Positions 47,050 to 56,092 of a stretch of 64,000 bases of DNA are shown in pieces (position 1 is the stretch's first letter; each line of letters begins with the position of its first letter). The translations under genes and the position numbers were made by a program. The notes beneath the pieces are model-generated. The model ran no database searches, was not told the DNA's origin, and was given only the letters and a program-made list of their open reading frames with translations. This DNA comes from Orobanche coerulescens (lineage: Eukaryota > Streptophyta > Magnoliopsida > Lamiales > Orobanchaceae), in contig CM065802.1 of NCBI GenBank assembly GCA_033398695.1, positions 201,519,096 through 201,583,095 of the forward strand. Direction: 5' to 3'.

Positions 47050-48084
47050 TGTTGGGATTCCACAGAAAATAAACGCAGCGGAAGAATAAATGGAATCCCT
47101 AAGAGGATCGATTAAGTAACGTATATACGAAAAGAAAAATACGATGATCAAGGAATCAAAGTCCCATACCTATGATGTCTCTGAAAAACCTTCGTATGAT
47201 GATGATGATGAAGAAGAGCCCTTCGTTCCAAGCACCTAAAGCAAGATGACTCTACTTCACACGCCGAAACTTGATGGAAAAATCGACAAGCTTCCTTTCT
47301 TCAAGAATGCAGCTAGGGAAGCTTGTAGGAATTTTCTCTCTCAATGTATTCTTCTTATATCTTGTCTCTAAGATAAAGATGAAGTTTTCAACCTTACACA
47401 CTCTCTCAAATTCGTGATTTTGAGTTCTTGCAAGAAGAAGTTGTCATCTCTCCTTTTTAAAGACTTTTATTTATAAAAAAAATGAAAGTCTACCTTTAAC
47501 ACATGATTGAGGGTATCAAATACACCTCACATATGTCACCTAGTGACATAAATAAGTATAAAAGAGACAATAGAGGGAGGGGGGCGGCCTTAAGGGAAAT
47601 TTCCAAGAAGACGGGTCGAATTTACTCGGCTCGTGTACTGGATGTTCGTCAAAACGAATCCCTCGTGTACCGGATGTTTGTCAAACGAATCCGTTTTATT
47701 TCCAATGTGTTTGGACTAATTAATTAATCCAATTAATTAATTATATCAAACACAAATATATATTTCTCTAAGAAATATAATTTATGAATCAAAGTAATCA
47801 CCCAGTAACCTACTTACAATTCATAAGACCGCTATTTAATTTATCCGATAAATCAAAATTAGATATCTAATATCTAATATTATAAGAGAGATTATTAATT
47901 CATATTTATCCATAAATGATCCTATTGCGCGACTCCGTAGGTTCGTCTCAACCGGCATTGGGAGGAACCAATGAGTGCGGGCAGCACTTAGCCAGCCTAG
48001 CAGGCCGCATTGTAAACCCCGACTGAGAACGAATGAACGAATCATTCCAGAATCATTATGTCGTGAATACTATATACGTATAGA
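47050..48084 (-). repeat. Element H 3' LTR, 3' segment
   Basis: No coding sequence. Contains AT-rich palindromic text (about 47716-47745), a C/T-rich leader-like part (47160-47460) and the LTR end at 47050. Joined to 54596-55398 once element E and one TSD copy are removed. Confidence 0.85.
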
Positions 48085-49670
48085 TGACACGCTTTTAGTG
48101 TAACTATCGCAAGTGCACGATATCGTATCAAGTAGTAAAGTGGACTTTTTGAGTCCGGTTTATCGATCCCACAAGGAAGTTTGGTTATAATTTGAATTAT
48201 ACACTATTAGTCTATTTTTATAGATACTAAGATGAGTGAAACACACAATTTAAAGAGTTTGGTTTAATTGTTGCAAAGTAAATGCAATAATAGTTCTAAT
48301 ATTTTAAGGAAATAAGAAGATAGTAATAATAATAGATTTATTAAACGATAAATTGAAATAGTTGGGATTACAAACTTAGTTTGTCATTAGTTATAAAAGA
48401 TGTATAGGAGATCATAAAATGAATTTACTTATTATGTTGTGTAGATTCGATTTTCCTTAAAAAGACGGTTTCTCTTTCGAACTATAAAACGCCCCTTACA
48501 TATTGAATCAATCCACTATATTTCTATGTTGATTGGCTTCAATACATAGCATTAGGATTTATGAAAATAACTCAAAGAATCATCTAAGAACTAGAGGTAT
48601 ATTTCTATCCCCTAGAACAATTTAGAGTGAAGATCATTTGATCTAATCAAACATATTTTCTTTCGAAACATATGAAGACCATAAATATCGTCATTTATTG
48701 GCCAAATAAATAAAGATTGTTAAAACAATGAAAATCACACACAATAATAAGTAATTCACAAAAGATCTTTTATACAAACATAAATAACATGACTAACCTT
48801 GTTTATAATCCCAACTAAAGGTTACTTAGCCCATGAAGGGTTTATTACACATATTACAAGCTTTGGTGGTCATTATTAGTTGAATCAAGAGAAAGAATTG
48901 ATCCTAACTCCCTTAGTAGATAAAGGAGATAGAAGCAATAAACTCTCTGAACAACATATGCTATACCATACTTACAAATATCACTCAAGAACACAAGCGT
49001 GTTCTTCACACAAAAAGAAAAGTTTACAACAAAATGGAAAATTATAAGATGAATGATGAATGATGAAGGATCTAAGGGGTCTATTTATACACCTAAAGTC
49101 ATCTAATAGCTCCAAAACTCCAGCATTATTACATTAGATCGGATCAATGCCAGCCATCCCCTCAATAATACACAAAAAGTATAAAAAATTAGACAAATCA
49201 TAACAATCTGTCAAGAGTTACGGCCGTAACATTCAGGAGTTACGGCCGTAACTAGGGTGACTTACGGCCGTAACTCCTGAATGTTACGGCCGTAACGTGG
49301 CTTCATAAATTTGCTCACTTGAAGCTTTGATAGTTACGTTTTCAGCCCGAATTTCTCGGACTTTGCGTTTTTGCCCAGATCTTCTTCGGATGATAACTTT
49401 TGATATATAACTCTGATTTTGAATCCGGAAAGACTGCCGAATTCGTCTCGGAAAGCCCTACAACATGAATATATCAAAATTCAACAAAGAGAATATTTAA
49501 TAAACATGTTATTTCTTGAGTAAATCAGTTATTTAATCTGATCATCATCCGATAAAAATAAAATTATTAAAACTAATTAATTAAAAGCAAAAAACAAGAA
49601 GACTAGCTCAATTATGGGTGAATTTTATCGATACAAACCATGGATAAGTGTACAAAACTGACACTTATCA
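48085..49670 (-). repeat. Element E 3' LTR
   Basis: Minus orientation. A terminal hairpin GATAAGTGT/ACACTTATC lies at 49669-49643. The inverted palindrome cluster is at 49296-49217, TATA box TATAAATA near 49090-49083, and end GCGTGTCA at 48085. The other copy is 53002-54590; they differ by few substitutions, implying a recent insertion. Confidence 0.92.
49217..49296 (-). promoter_or_regulatory. Element E palindrome-of-palindromes upstream of TATA
   Basis: Four perfect TTACGGCCGTAA words. The two 35-bp arms 49217-49251 and 49262-49296 are exact reverse complements around a 10-bp spacer. About 130 bp further along the element is the TATA box. The same structure is at 54134-54213 in the other LTR. 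Confidence 0.9.
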
Positions 49671-51285
49671 CACCCCCAAACTTGAATTCTTGCTAGTCCC
49701 GAGCAAGACTCTTTATTAATCACACTCCAAAAATAAAAATAAAAATAAGACACAAAACTAATAATACACACAAAAATTAAAATATAAAAAGAGAAAAGGA
49801 GATCAAAATGTCATTAATACACAACAACCAGCTTATACAGTAGATATAAATGAATCAAGATTCAAAATAAATCTACAAATAATTTTGAAGTTAAAACACG
49901 GTTTTTATTTTATAATTCCAAAATGCAAGGTTTTCCCCCCAAAAGGCTGATTATTACTTTCCCACTCGTGATACACACGACTCCCTTCAATGGTTGCTCT
50001 CGATCACTCGTTTATTTTTCGACTCAATATGAAGAAGAATTTTATTAGCGTCATCAAATATTGTGATTTTCACAAAATTGAGTGTATTGAAATTCAGCTG
50101 CTAATTAATTCAAATCTGCTCATAAACTACATCCCTTTTAGTGATAGCTTTCACACCGTTATTTGCTAACGTGTAGCTCTTTTCACTAACACAATTTCTA
50201 TCTCATTATTTTTTTTCATAAAAAGGTGATAGCTTTCACACCGTTATTTGCTAACGTGTAGCTCTTTTCACCAATTTTTCTGAGACGGCAGCTACGCACC
50301 AATAATGGTTAGTCCTTTATTTTTCGCAAAATTTAAAACTTCCAAAATTAGGCAGCTGTTGTTGCTCAACACTTCTCCTTTTCGTCATTTTTTTTTAGGT
50401 GATAGCTTTCACACCGTTATTTGCTAACGTGTAGCTCTTTTCACCAATGACTTTTTTTTTTTAGGGAATAGAATTTTTGCAGAAAATCATTTCTTAGTTT
50501 AAGCATGAAAAATCAAAAACTCCACAAATTAAGTAAATTTCAGTTCTATTTTTCATCAACCAATTGATTCTTCTTTTCTCAAGGTAACGAATGACTCGAT
50601 TTTATATGATAATTACAAGGCTTGGAAAGAGAGATTAAGGCTCAAAAAAATTTTGGAATATATAATTTTTTAACCGGTTAAAACGATTTTAGAAACTTGT
50701 ATATAGCTAATTTGTTGGTGTTATGGCCAGATCTAGAAATCTCATAAATCAAAATACTATATATATATATATATAATAAAAAAAATTAAGGCAAATAACC
50801 AAATCAATCACAACACACCAAAATACTAAAACAAACCACCCCCAAACTTGAAAATAAAACTGTCCTCAGTTTTTTAAAAATAAAAAAAAATAAAAATAAA
50901 AATCAATGCAGAAAAACAGAATACTCCCTATTAAGAAAGTTGATGTCTGAGCTAATGCCTTTTAGAATCTGCAAGAGAATAAATATACGAGGCACACAAC
51001 AAAAGAAAATAAAATATACTCGTAAGTATAACACAATTTTTAAGATGCGCATCAAGAAAGTCCGAAGAGTCGCCTTACGCTGCCATCAAAGTTTTTATAA
51101 AAAACACACAATAAACATTACAGTAATAAAATAACAATACATAAATCGCGAATAGATGCGCGTCAAGAGATCAAGAAGAAACTCCTTAAGCTGCCACCAT
51201 TTAGCATGATTATTATACACGACAGAAAGTAAAAATACAAGAGGTCCGACATGGGTTATCAAAGGGATAGGAATGAATCCACTTT
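49671..51285 (-). other. Element E 3' internal region with threefold hairpin repeat
   Basis: No convincing ORF. Begins with the purine tract. A 48-bp unit starting GGTGATAGCTTTCACACCG occurs at about 50139-50190 (slightly diverged), 50226-50275 and 50399-50448. Its ends (GGTGA/TCACC), AGCT blocks and inner CACCGTTA/TAACGTG arms are complementary, giving a long hairpin. AT-dinucleotide run near 50757-50774. Two related 50-bp segments with GATGCGC at about 51044 and 51153. Confidence 0.7.
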
Positions 51286-51906
51286 TCATTTTCTCACGGT
51301 AAAATCTTCTACCCAGACAATTTTAGCTAGAGCTGGATCTGGTTGAGGAACAAATTCATTGAGTTTTTTGATTAGTTCATCTGGTGTTGTTGCAACGACT
51401 ATGATTCGTTTAGCACGCTCGGAAATAAAACCCTTTTCAGCAGAGTAGTCGATGAAAGACAGTAAACCATCAAAGAAACCATTGACAATAAGCACACCTG
51501 TTGGTTTTTGATGAACATTTAGCTGGGCTCTGGTAACCACATGAAAAAGTTCCTCAAGGGTGCCAAAACCACCGGGAAGGGTGATAAAGGCGCCAGAATT
51601 ATTTATCATGTGAGTTATGCGATCTTGCATATTCTGAGATATAAACTCATCTCCAGTAGTTGACCGGTGATTTTACTTTCGGCCAGAGGTTTTGGGATTA
51701 TTCCCAACATTCTTACTCCTTCCATATAGGCGAAACGTGACTCGTCCCATTAATCCTAGACTTCCTCCTCCGTAAACTACATGAATGCATTTTCTCCTAA
51801 GGTGCGACCCAAATTGTGGTGCTTGACAAAGCATGCCTCTTTTCCATAACTAGCTCCACCAAAATGCAGTGTGCTAAATTTTTGTTGAAGATGATGACTC
51901 CATTTT
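51286..51906 (-). pseudogene. Captured LOG-type cytokinin phosphoribohydrolase gene (intron-free, broken)
   Basis: Minus strand. LOG enzymes release active cytokinin base from the riboside monophosphate in the cytosol. A Met-Glu-Ser-rich start (about 51906) is followed by stops at codons 10 and 18, then VVYGGGSLGLMGRV (nucleotide-binding motif, about 51777-51736), a frame-shifted piece around IIPKPLAESK, and from 51630 an open 114-codon tail with LPGGFGTLEELF (the PGGxGTxEE active-site motif) and GFFDGLLSFIDYSAEKGFIS. Plant LOG genes normally have several introns; none is seen, suggesting a copy taken from mRNA. It lies in the same orientation as element E, between its own ORF and the purine tract. 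Capture by the element is inference. Confidence 0.85.
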
Positions 51907-52214
51907 TGAAAAAAAAAAAATTTAGAGAGAAACAGAGAAAAGTGCAAGTTTGAGGGATGAATGAAAGAAACCAGTAGAAAGTTTATTTATAGAAGAAAAA
52001 GAAGGTAAAAATTGTTTAACAAGTTTGTGATTGCGTTTGATTGTGCTTCAACTACTCAATAGAATAATGAAAGCATTTATCGCGTATCACATTTTTTATT
52101 CAGAAAATCTCACCACACGACAAAAATAAAAGATACTTACGCGTATGTACAGTAGTTGTGATTGTGGCTCACATCTTCCTCTGATTTTACATTCAGAAAC
52201 GGCCTAAACGCCTT
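51907..52214 (-). other. Element E spacer between unknown ORF and LOG copy
   Basis: AT-rich, with an A-run near 51909-51920 and a GTTTGATTGTG-type stretch. No ORF and no recognisable signal. It may include the 5' untranslated part of the captured LOG transcript. Confidence 0.4.
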
Positions 52215-52760
52215 CTATGAGTCGGGGAGAAGCTTCCCATCCAATTTTTTTACAAATTGGCAAACAGGGTCTTTTAACGTCAGATTCCCAAGACGTTGTT
52301 CATATTCTGGTTGGAATTTATTCCACAAACATCGAATTCCGTAATGTACGAGTCCACTAGGATGCGTGTCAAGAGAAATTTCGATATCATCTAAATTCTC
52401 CTTATTCAGACCATCTTTAATGAACTGAATTTTATCTTCTCTGTTTGTAGATGGAATTCCTAAAGATCGACATTTTAAATTACAGTTCCATCTAGCACAT
52501 TTATAGCAAACGGCTATCATCTTTGATCGTCGTTTCTTGGCATATGAACTTTTTCCTAGCCCTGGTAAAAATCTAGTCGGTGTTTCTGTGAATTCACCCT
52601 CTATTCTTACTTTGGCTTCAATTATGAATCTGATGTCAAATGGTATGCTTTTATTCATAAGCAACCTCATCCTTTCAAGCCTTGCCTTGTAAATTTTTAA
52701 AATTGCATTTTTGCTTAGAAAGGGAAATCTTTTTTCAATTTTATACAACGTTTCTTCCAT
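52215..52760 (-). CDS. Unknown 181-residue protein of element E, Cys-rich centre
   Basis: Intact ORF starting 240 bp after the primer site, the place of gag in a complete element. The N-terminal third is basic and helix-like (LYKIEKRFPFLSKNAILKIY, ARLERMRLLMN). Then comes a KKRRSK patch at 75-80 and a cysteine cluster CYKCARWNCNLKC (Cys85, 88, 93, 97; CX2CX4CX3C), zinc-binding-like but not a CCHC knuckle. The C-terminal half has THPSGLVHYGIRCLWNKFQ and DPVCQFVKKL. No signal peptide or membrane segment. I do not recognise the family. Its intact state beside a broken LOG copy suggests constraint or youth. It could be an accessory ORF of the Tat/Ogre type. Confidence 0.65.
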   Translation of the reverse strand: MEETLYKIEKRFPFLSKNAILKIYKARLERMRLLMNKSIPFDIRFIIEAKVRIEGEFTETPTRFLPGLGKSSYAKKRRSKMIAVCYKCARWNCNLKCRSLGIPSTNREDKIQFIKDGLNKENLDDIEISLDTHPSGLVHYGIRCLWNKFQPEYEQRLGNLTLKDPVCQFVKKLDGKLLPDS

Positions 52761-52977
52761 GACAAAAAAAAATAAAAAGACAATGAAAATAATTGAAGGA
52801 AATATCTACAAATATCAATTGTTGTGGGAAACTGAAAAATCCGACTTTAATAGTCACGGAGTACCGTTATCCGCCACTTGACCGGACAAACACAATTTAG
52901 TACTTAAGTTACAATGTCGAGAAATTTGTACCTATAAAAATAGTTTACAATGTAAGATTTCATATATAACTTATACT

Positions 52978-52995
52978 TCCCCGGCAACGGCGCCA
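52978..52995 (-). other. Element E primer-binding site (tRNA-Asp type)
   Basis: On the minus strand TGGCGCCGTTGCCGGGGA, 18 nt matching the complement of the plant tRNA-Asp(GUC) 3' end including CCA. It lies six bases inside the 5' LTR (53002). Confidence 0.85.
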
Positions 52996-53001
52996 AAAAC
53001 T

Positions 53002-54590
53002 TGACACGCTTTTAGTGTAACTATCGCAAGTGCACGATATCGTATCAAGTAGTAAAGTGGACTTTTTGAGTCCGGTTTATCGATCCCACAAGGAAGTTTG
53101 GTTATAATTTGAATTATACACTATTAGTCTATTTTTATAGATACTAAGATGAGTGAAACACACAATTTAAAGAGTTTGGTTTAATTGTTGCAAAGTAAAT
53201 GCAATAATAGTTCTAATATTTTAAGGAAATAAAAAGATAGTAATAATAATAGATTTATTAAACGATAAATTGAAATAGTTGGGATTACAAACTTAGTTTG
53301 TCATTAGTTATAAAATATGTATAGGAGATCATAAAATGAATTTACTTATTATGTTGTGTAGATTCGATTTTCCTTAAAAAGACGGTTTCTCTTTCGAACT
53401 ATAAAACGCCCCTTACATATTGAATCAATCCACTATATTTCTATGTTGATTGGCTTCAATACATAGCATTAGGATTTATGAAAATAACTCAAAGAATCAT
53501 CTAAGGACTAGAGGTATATTTCTATCCCCTAGAACAACTTAGAGTGAAGATCATTTGATCTAATCAAACATATTTTCTTTCGAAACATATGAAGACCATA
53601 AATATCGTCATTTATTGGCCAAATAAATAAAGATTGTTAAAACAATGAAAATCACACACAATAATAAGTAATTCACAAAAGATCTTTTATACAAACATAA
53701 ATAACATGACTAACCTTGTTTATAATCCCAACTAAAGGTTACTTAGCCCATGAAGGGTTTATTACACATATTACAAGCTTTGGTGGTCATTATTAGTTGA
53801 ATCAAGAGAAAGAATTGATCCTAACTCCCTTAGTAGATAAAGGAGATAGAAGCAATAAACTCTCTGAATAACATATGTCATACCACACTTACAAATATCA
53901 CTCAATAACACAAGCGTGTTCTTCACACAAAAAGAAAAGTTTACAACAAAATGGAAAATTATAAGATGAATGATGAATGATGAAGGATCTAAGGGGTCTA
54001 TTTATACACCTAAAGTCATCTAATACCTCCAAAACTCCAGCATTATTACATTATATCGGATCAATGTCAGTCATCCCCTCAATAATACACAAAAAGTATA
54101 AAAAATTAGACAAATCATAACAATCTGTCAAGAGTTACGGCCGTAACATTCAGGAGTTACGGCCGTAACTAGGGTGACTTACGGCCGTAACTCCTGAATG
54201 TTACGGCCGTAACGTGGCTTCGTAAATTTGCTCACTTGAAGCTTTGATAGTTACGTTTTCAGCCCAGAATTTCTCAGACTTTGCGTTTTTGCCCCAGATC
54301 TTCTTCGGATGATAACTTTTGATATATAACTCTGATTTTGAATCCAGAAAGACTGCCGAATTCGTCTCGGAAAGCCCTACAACATGAATATATCAAAAAT
54401 TCAACAAAGAGAATATTTAATAAACATGTTATTTCTTGAGTAAATCAGTTATTTAATCCGATCATCATCCGATAAAAATAAAATTATTAAAACTAATTAA
54501 TTAAAAGCAAAAAACGAGAAGACTAGCTCAATTATGGGTGAATTTTATCGATACAAACCATGGATAAGTGTACAAAACTGACACTTATCA
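53002..54590 (-). repeat. Element E 5' LTR
   Basis: 1589 bp, copy of 48085-49670. Palindrome cluster 54213-54134; TATA box near 54007-54000. Intact promoter layout. Confidence 0.92.
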
Positions 54591-54595
54591 ATAGA

Positions 54596-55398
54596 CCCTT
54601 CATCAGATGTCCCGGTCAAGTCTTCGGGTCACGGTAAAGTCAAACCCTACTATTGACTAAACTCTATACATGTGTTAATGCAAATCAAGACCGACTGATT
54701 AATAGTGTATCTAATACGACTATATCAGAATGCTTTGGCTAAAGACTTATGATCTTATTTGCCATTAACCGTATAGGACATTCGCCTGCTCACTAACAGG
54801 AGATAGAATCCTTTCTTGGCGTCTGACAAAGGCGCTACTGCCCGTGTAGTCCGCACTTCGAGGTCGACTCAGCAATTAAGCAAACGAGTCTAACTACTCT
54901 AATGACAAACTAAACGTCACAGGCACATCTTCTGCTGAACCCTCAAGTCAAAGGTCCACGTATACTATCACAACCTTTCGATTCGTCATCGACTCTCCGA
55001 GAGTGAATACCGTGTGACTGGATCGAGTATGAGTCGTGTTCGAGTATACTGGTCCCACCAATATACTTATAACTATGCTATCAAGACGTGCACACATCCT
55101 AGCATCAGTTATACAAGTCTTATTAAAACTTAATGTCCTGTTAAATTTTATCGACTTGCGAACTAATTAAGAATTCGAGCTCTAAACACTTCCAGTGCCT
55201 ATCTCCTTATCTCCATAAGGAGTAGAATGTTCACTCTCAAATGCAAGGACTATTATTCTATATACCAAATCACAATGACAGTGATATACAATAATATAGA
55301 AATAATAATTGCCTTATTAAATATAATATTCATAATTACAATACAATTGCTCTCACTCTCTCATCCTCTGGGTGGCATTCGAGGGCATATTCCTAACA
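54596..55398 (-). repeat. Element H 3' LTR, 5' segment
   Basis: U3 side of the copia LTR, from TGTTAGGAATATGCC at 55398 to the E insertion. No coding sequence. Confidence 0.85.
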
Positions 55399-55419
55399 AT
55401 CTCCCACTTGCACTCAATG

Positions 55420-56092
55420 CTACAAACTATGGTATCTAATACCTATACTCTCCAGATGTCTCTCTAAGACCTTCTGAGATAGTGGCTTGGTAAGCGGATC
55501 AGCAACGTTATTTGCTGTGTCTACTCTCTGCAGTGTAACATTCCCATCCCGAACCATTTCTCTAACAAAATGATATTTTCTCGCAATATGTTTCGTGTTG
55601 TGGTGAGCCCTAGGCTCCTTAGCCTGTGAAACAGCTCCGTCGTTGTCACAAAACAGTGTCACGGGCTTCTCTGCGTTAGGAACCACTTGAAGTTCCTCAG
55701 TGAACTTCTTTATCCAAAAAGCTTCTTTAGCAGCCTCCGTGGCTGCCTGATATTCGGCTTGACATGTAGAGATAGCAGTCGAACTTTGCTTGGCACTTCT
55801 CCAAGAAACTGCCCCACCATTCAGAGTAAAGATATACCCTGATGTGGACATCTGAGCATCCATGTCCCCCGAAAAATCTGAGTCTGTATAACCCATCGCT
55901 CTTAGTTCTCCACCGCCGAATGTAAGAACCAAGTCTTTAGTCCTCCTTAGGTACTTAAGAATGTTTTTTACAGCAGTCCAATGTTCCTGCCCTGGATTTG
56001 ACTGAAACTGACTTACTACGCTCACAGCATAGGCAATGTCCGGTCTAGTGCAAATCATTGCATACATAAGGCTACCTACCGCCGAAGCATAA
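55420..56092 (-). pseudogene. pol: Copia pol C-terminus: end of RT and RNase H (truncated by element G)
   Basis: An open frame of about 223 codons to the stop at 55420-55422. YASAVGSLMYAMICTRPDIA (end of RT) is followed by the copia RNase H with GYTDSDFSGD, SGYIFTLNGGAVSWRSAKQ, STCQAEYQAATEAAKEAFWI, LFCDNDGAVSQAKEP, HIARKYHFVREMV and VADPLTKPLS. All usual RNase H acidic positions appear present. The frame is broken at 56092 by the LTR of G; the first codons of the computed ORF come from that LTR. The coding quality suggests copia was young when G arrived. Confidence 0.93.

Larger units (their letters stand above)
48085..54590 (-). mobile_element. Element E: non-autonomous LTR element with unknown ORF and captured LOG gene
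   Basis: TSD ATAGA at 48080-48084 and 54591-54595. LTRs 48085-49670 and 53002-54590, nearly identical. The primer site at 52995-52978 (minus) is TGGCGCCGTTGCCGGGGA, complementary to the tRNA-Asp 3' end, so this is not one of the Met-primed chromoviruses; it fits an Athila/Tat-like gypsy lineage. Purine tract AAGTTTGGGGGTG at 49683-49671. The internal region (3.3 kb) holds a 181-codon ORF, a broken LOG copy, threefold hairpins, and no gag or pol. Confidence 0.92.
47050..56092 (-). mobile_element. Element H: Ty1/copia LTR retrotransposon, 3' half only, with element E nested
   Basis: Minus orientation. 3' LTR from 55398 down to 47050 (TGTTAGGAATATGCC...ATCCCAACA), interrupted by E. Purine tract AGTGGGAGA (about 55408-55400) precedes it. 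The end of pol is at 55420-56092, cut by element G; the rest lies beyond the window. The LTR is about 1.84 kb without E. RNase H motifs and LTR start suggest the Angela/Tork group. It inserted in the 5' part of the MULE. Confidence 0.88.

Noticed and set aside
47050..47063. Met start of the MULE transposase N-terminal ORF
   Set aside because: The first codons fall in the copia LTR end; the true start is on the far side of that insertion.
49217..49296. Palindromes as intrinsic transcription terminators
   Set aside because: They occur upstream of TATA boxes, have no T-run, and this is a nuclear plant sequence where such terminators are not used.
51286..51630. A functional small LOG gene
   Set aside because: The open part lacks the N-terminal half of the fold. 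The upstream half is present but broken, and it sits inside a transposable element.
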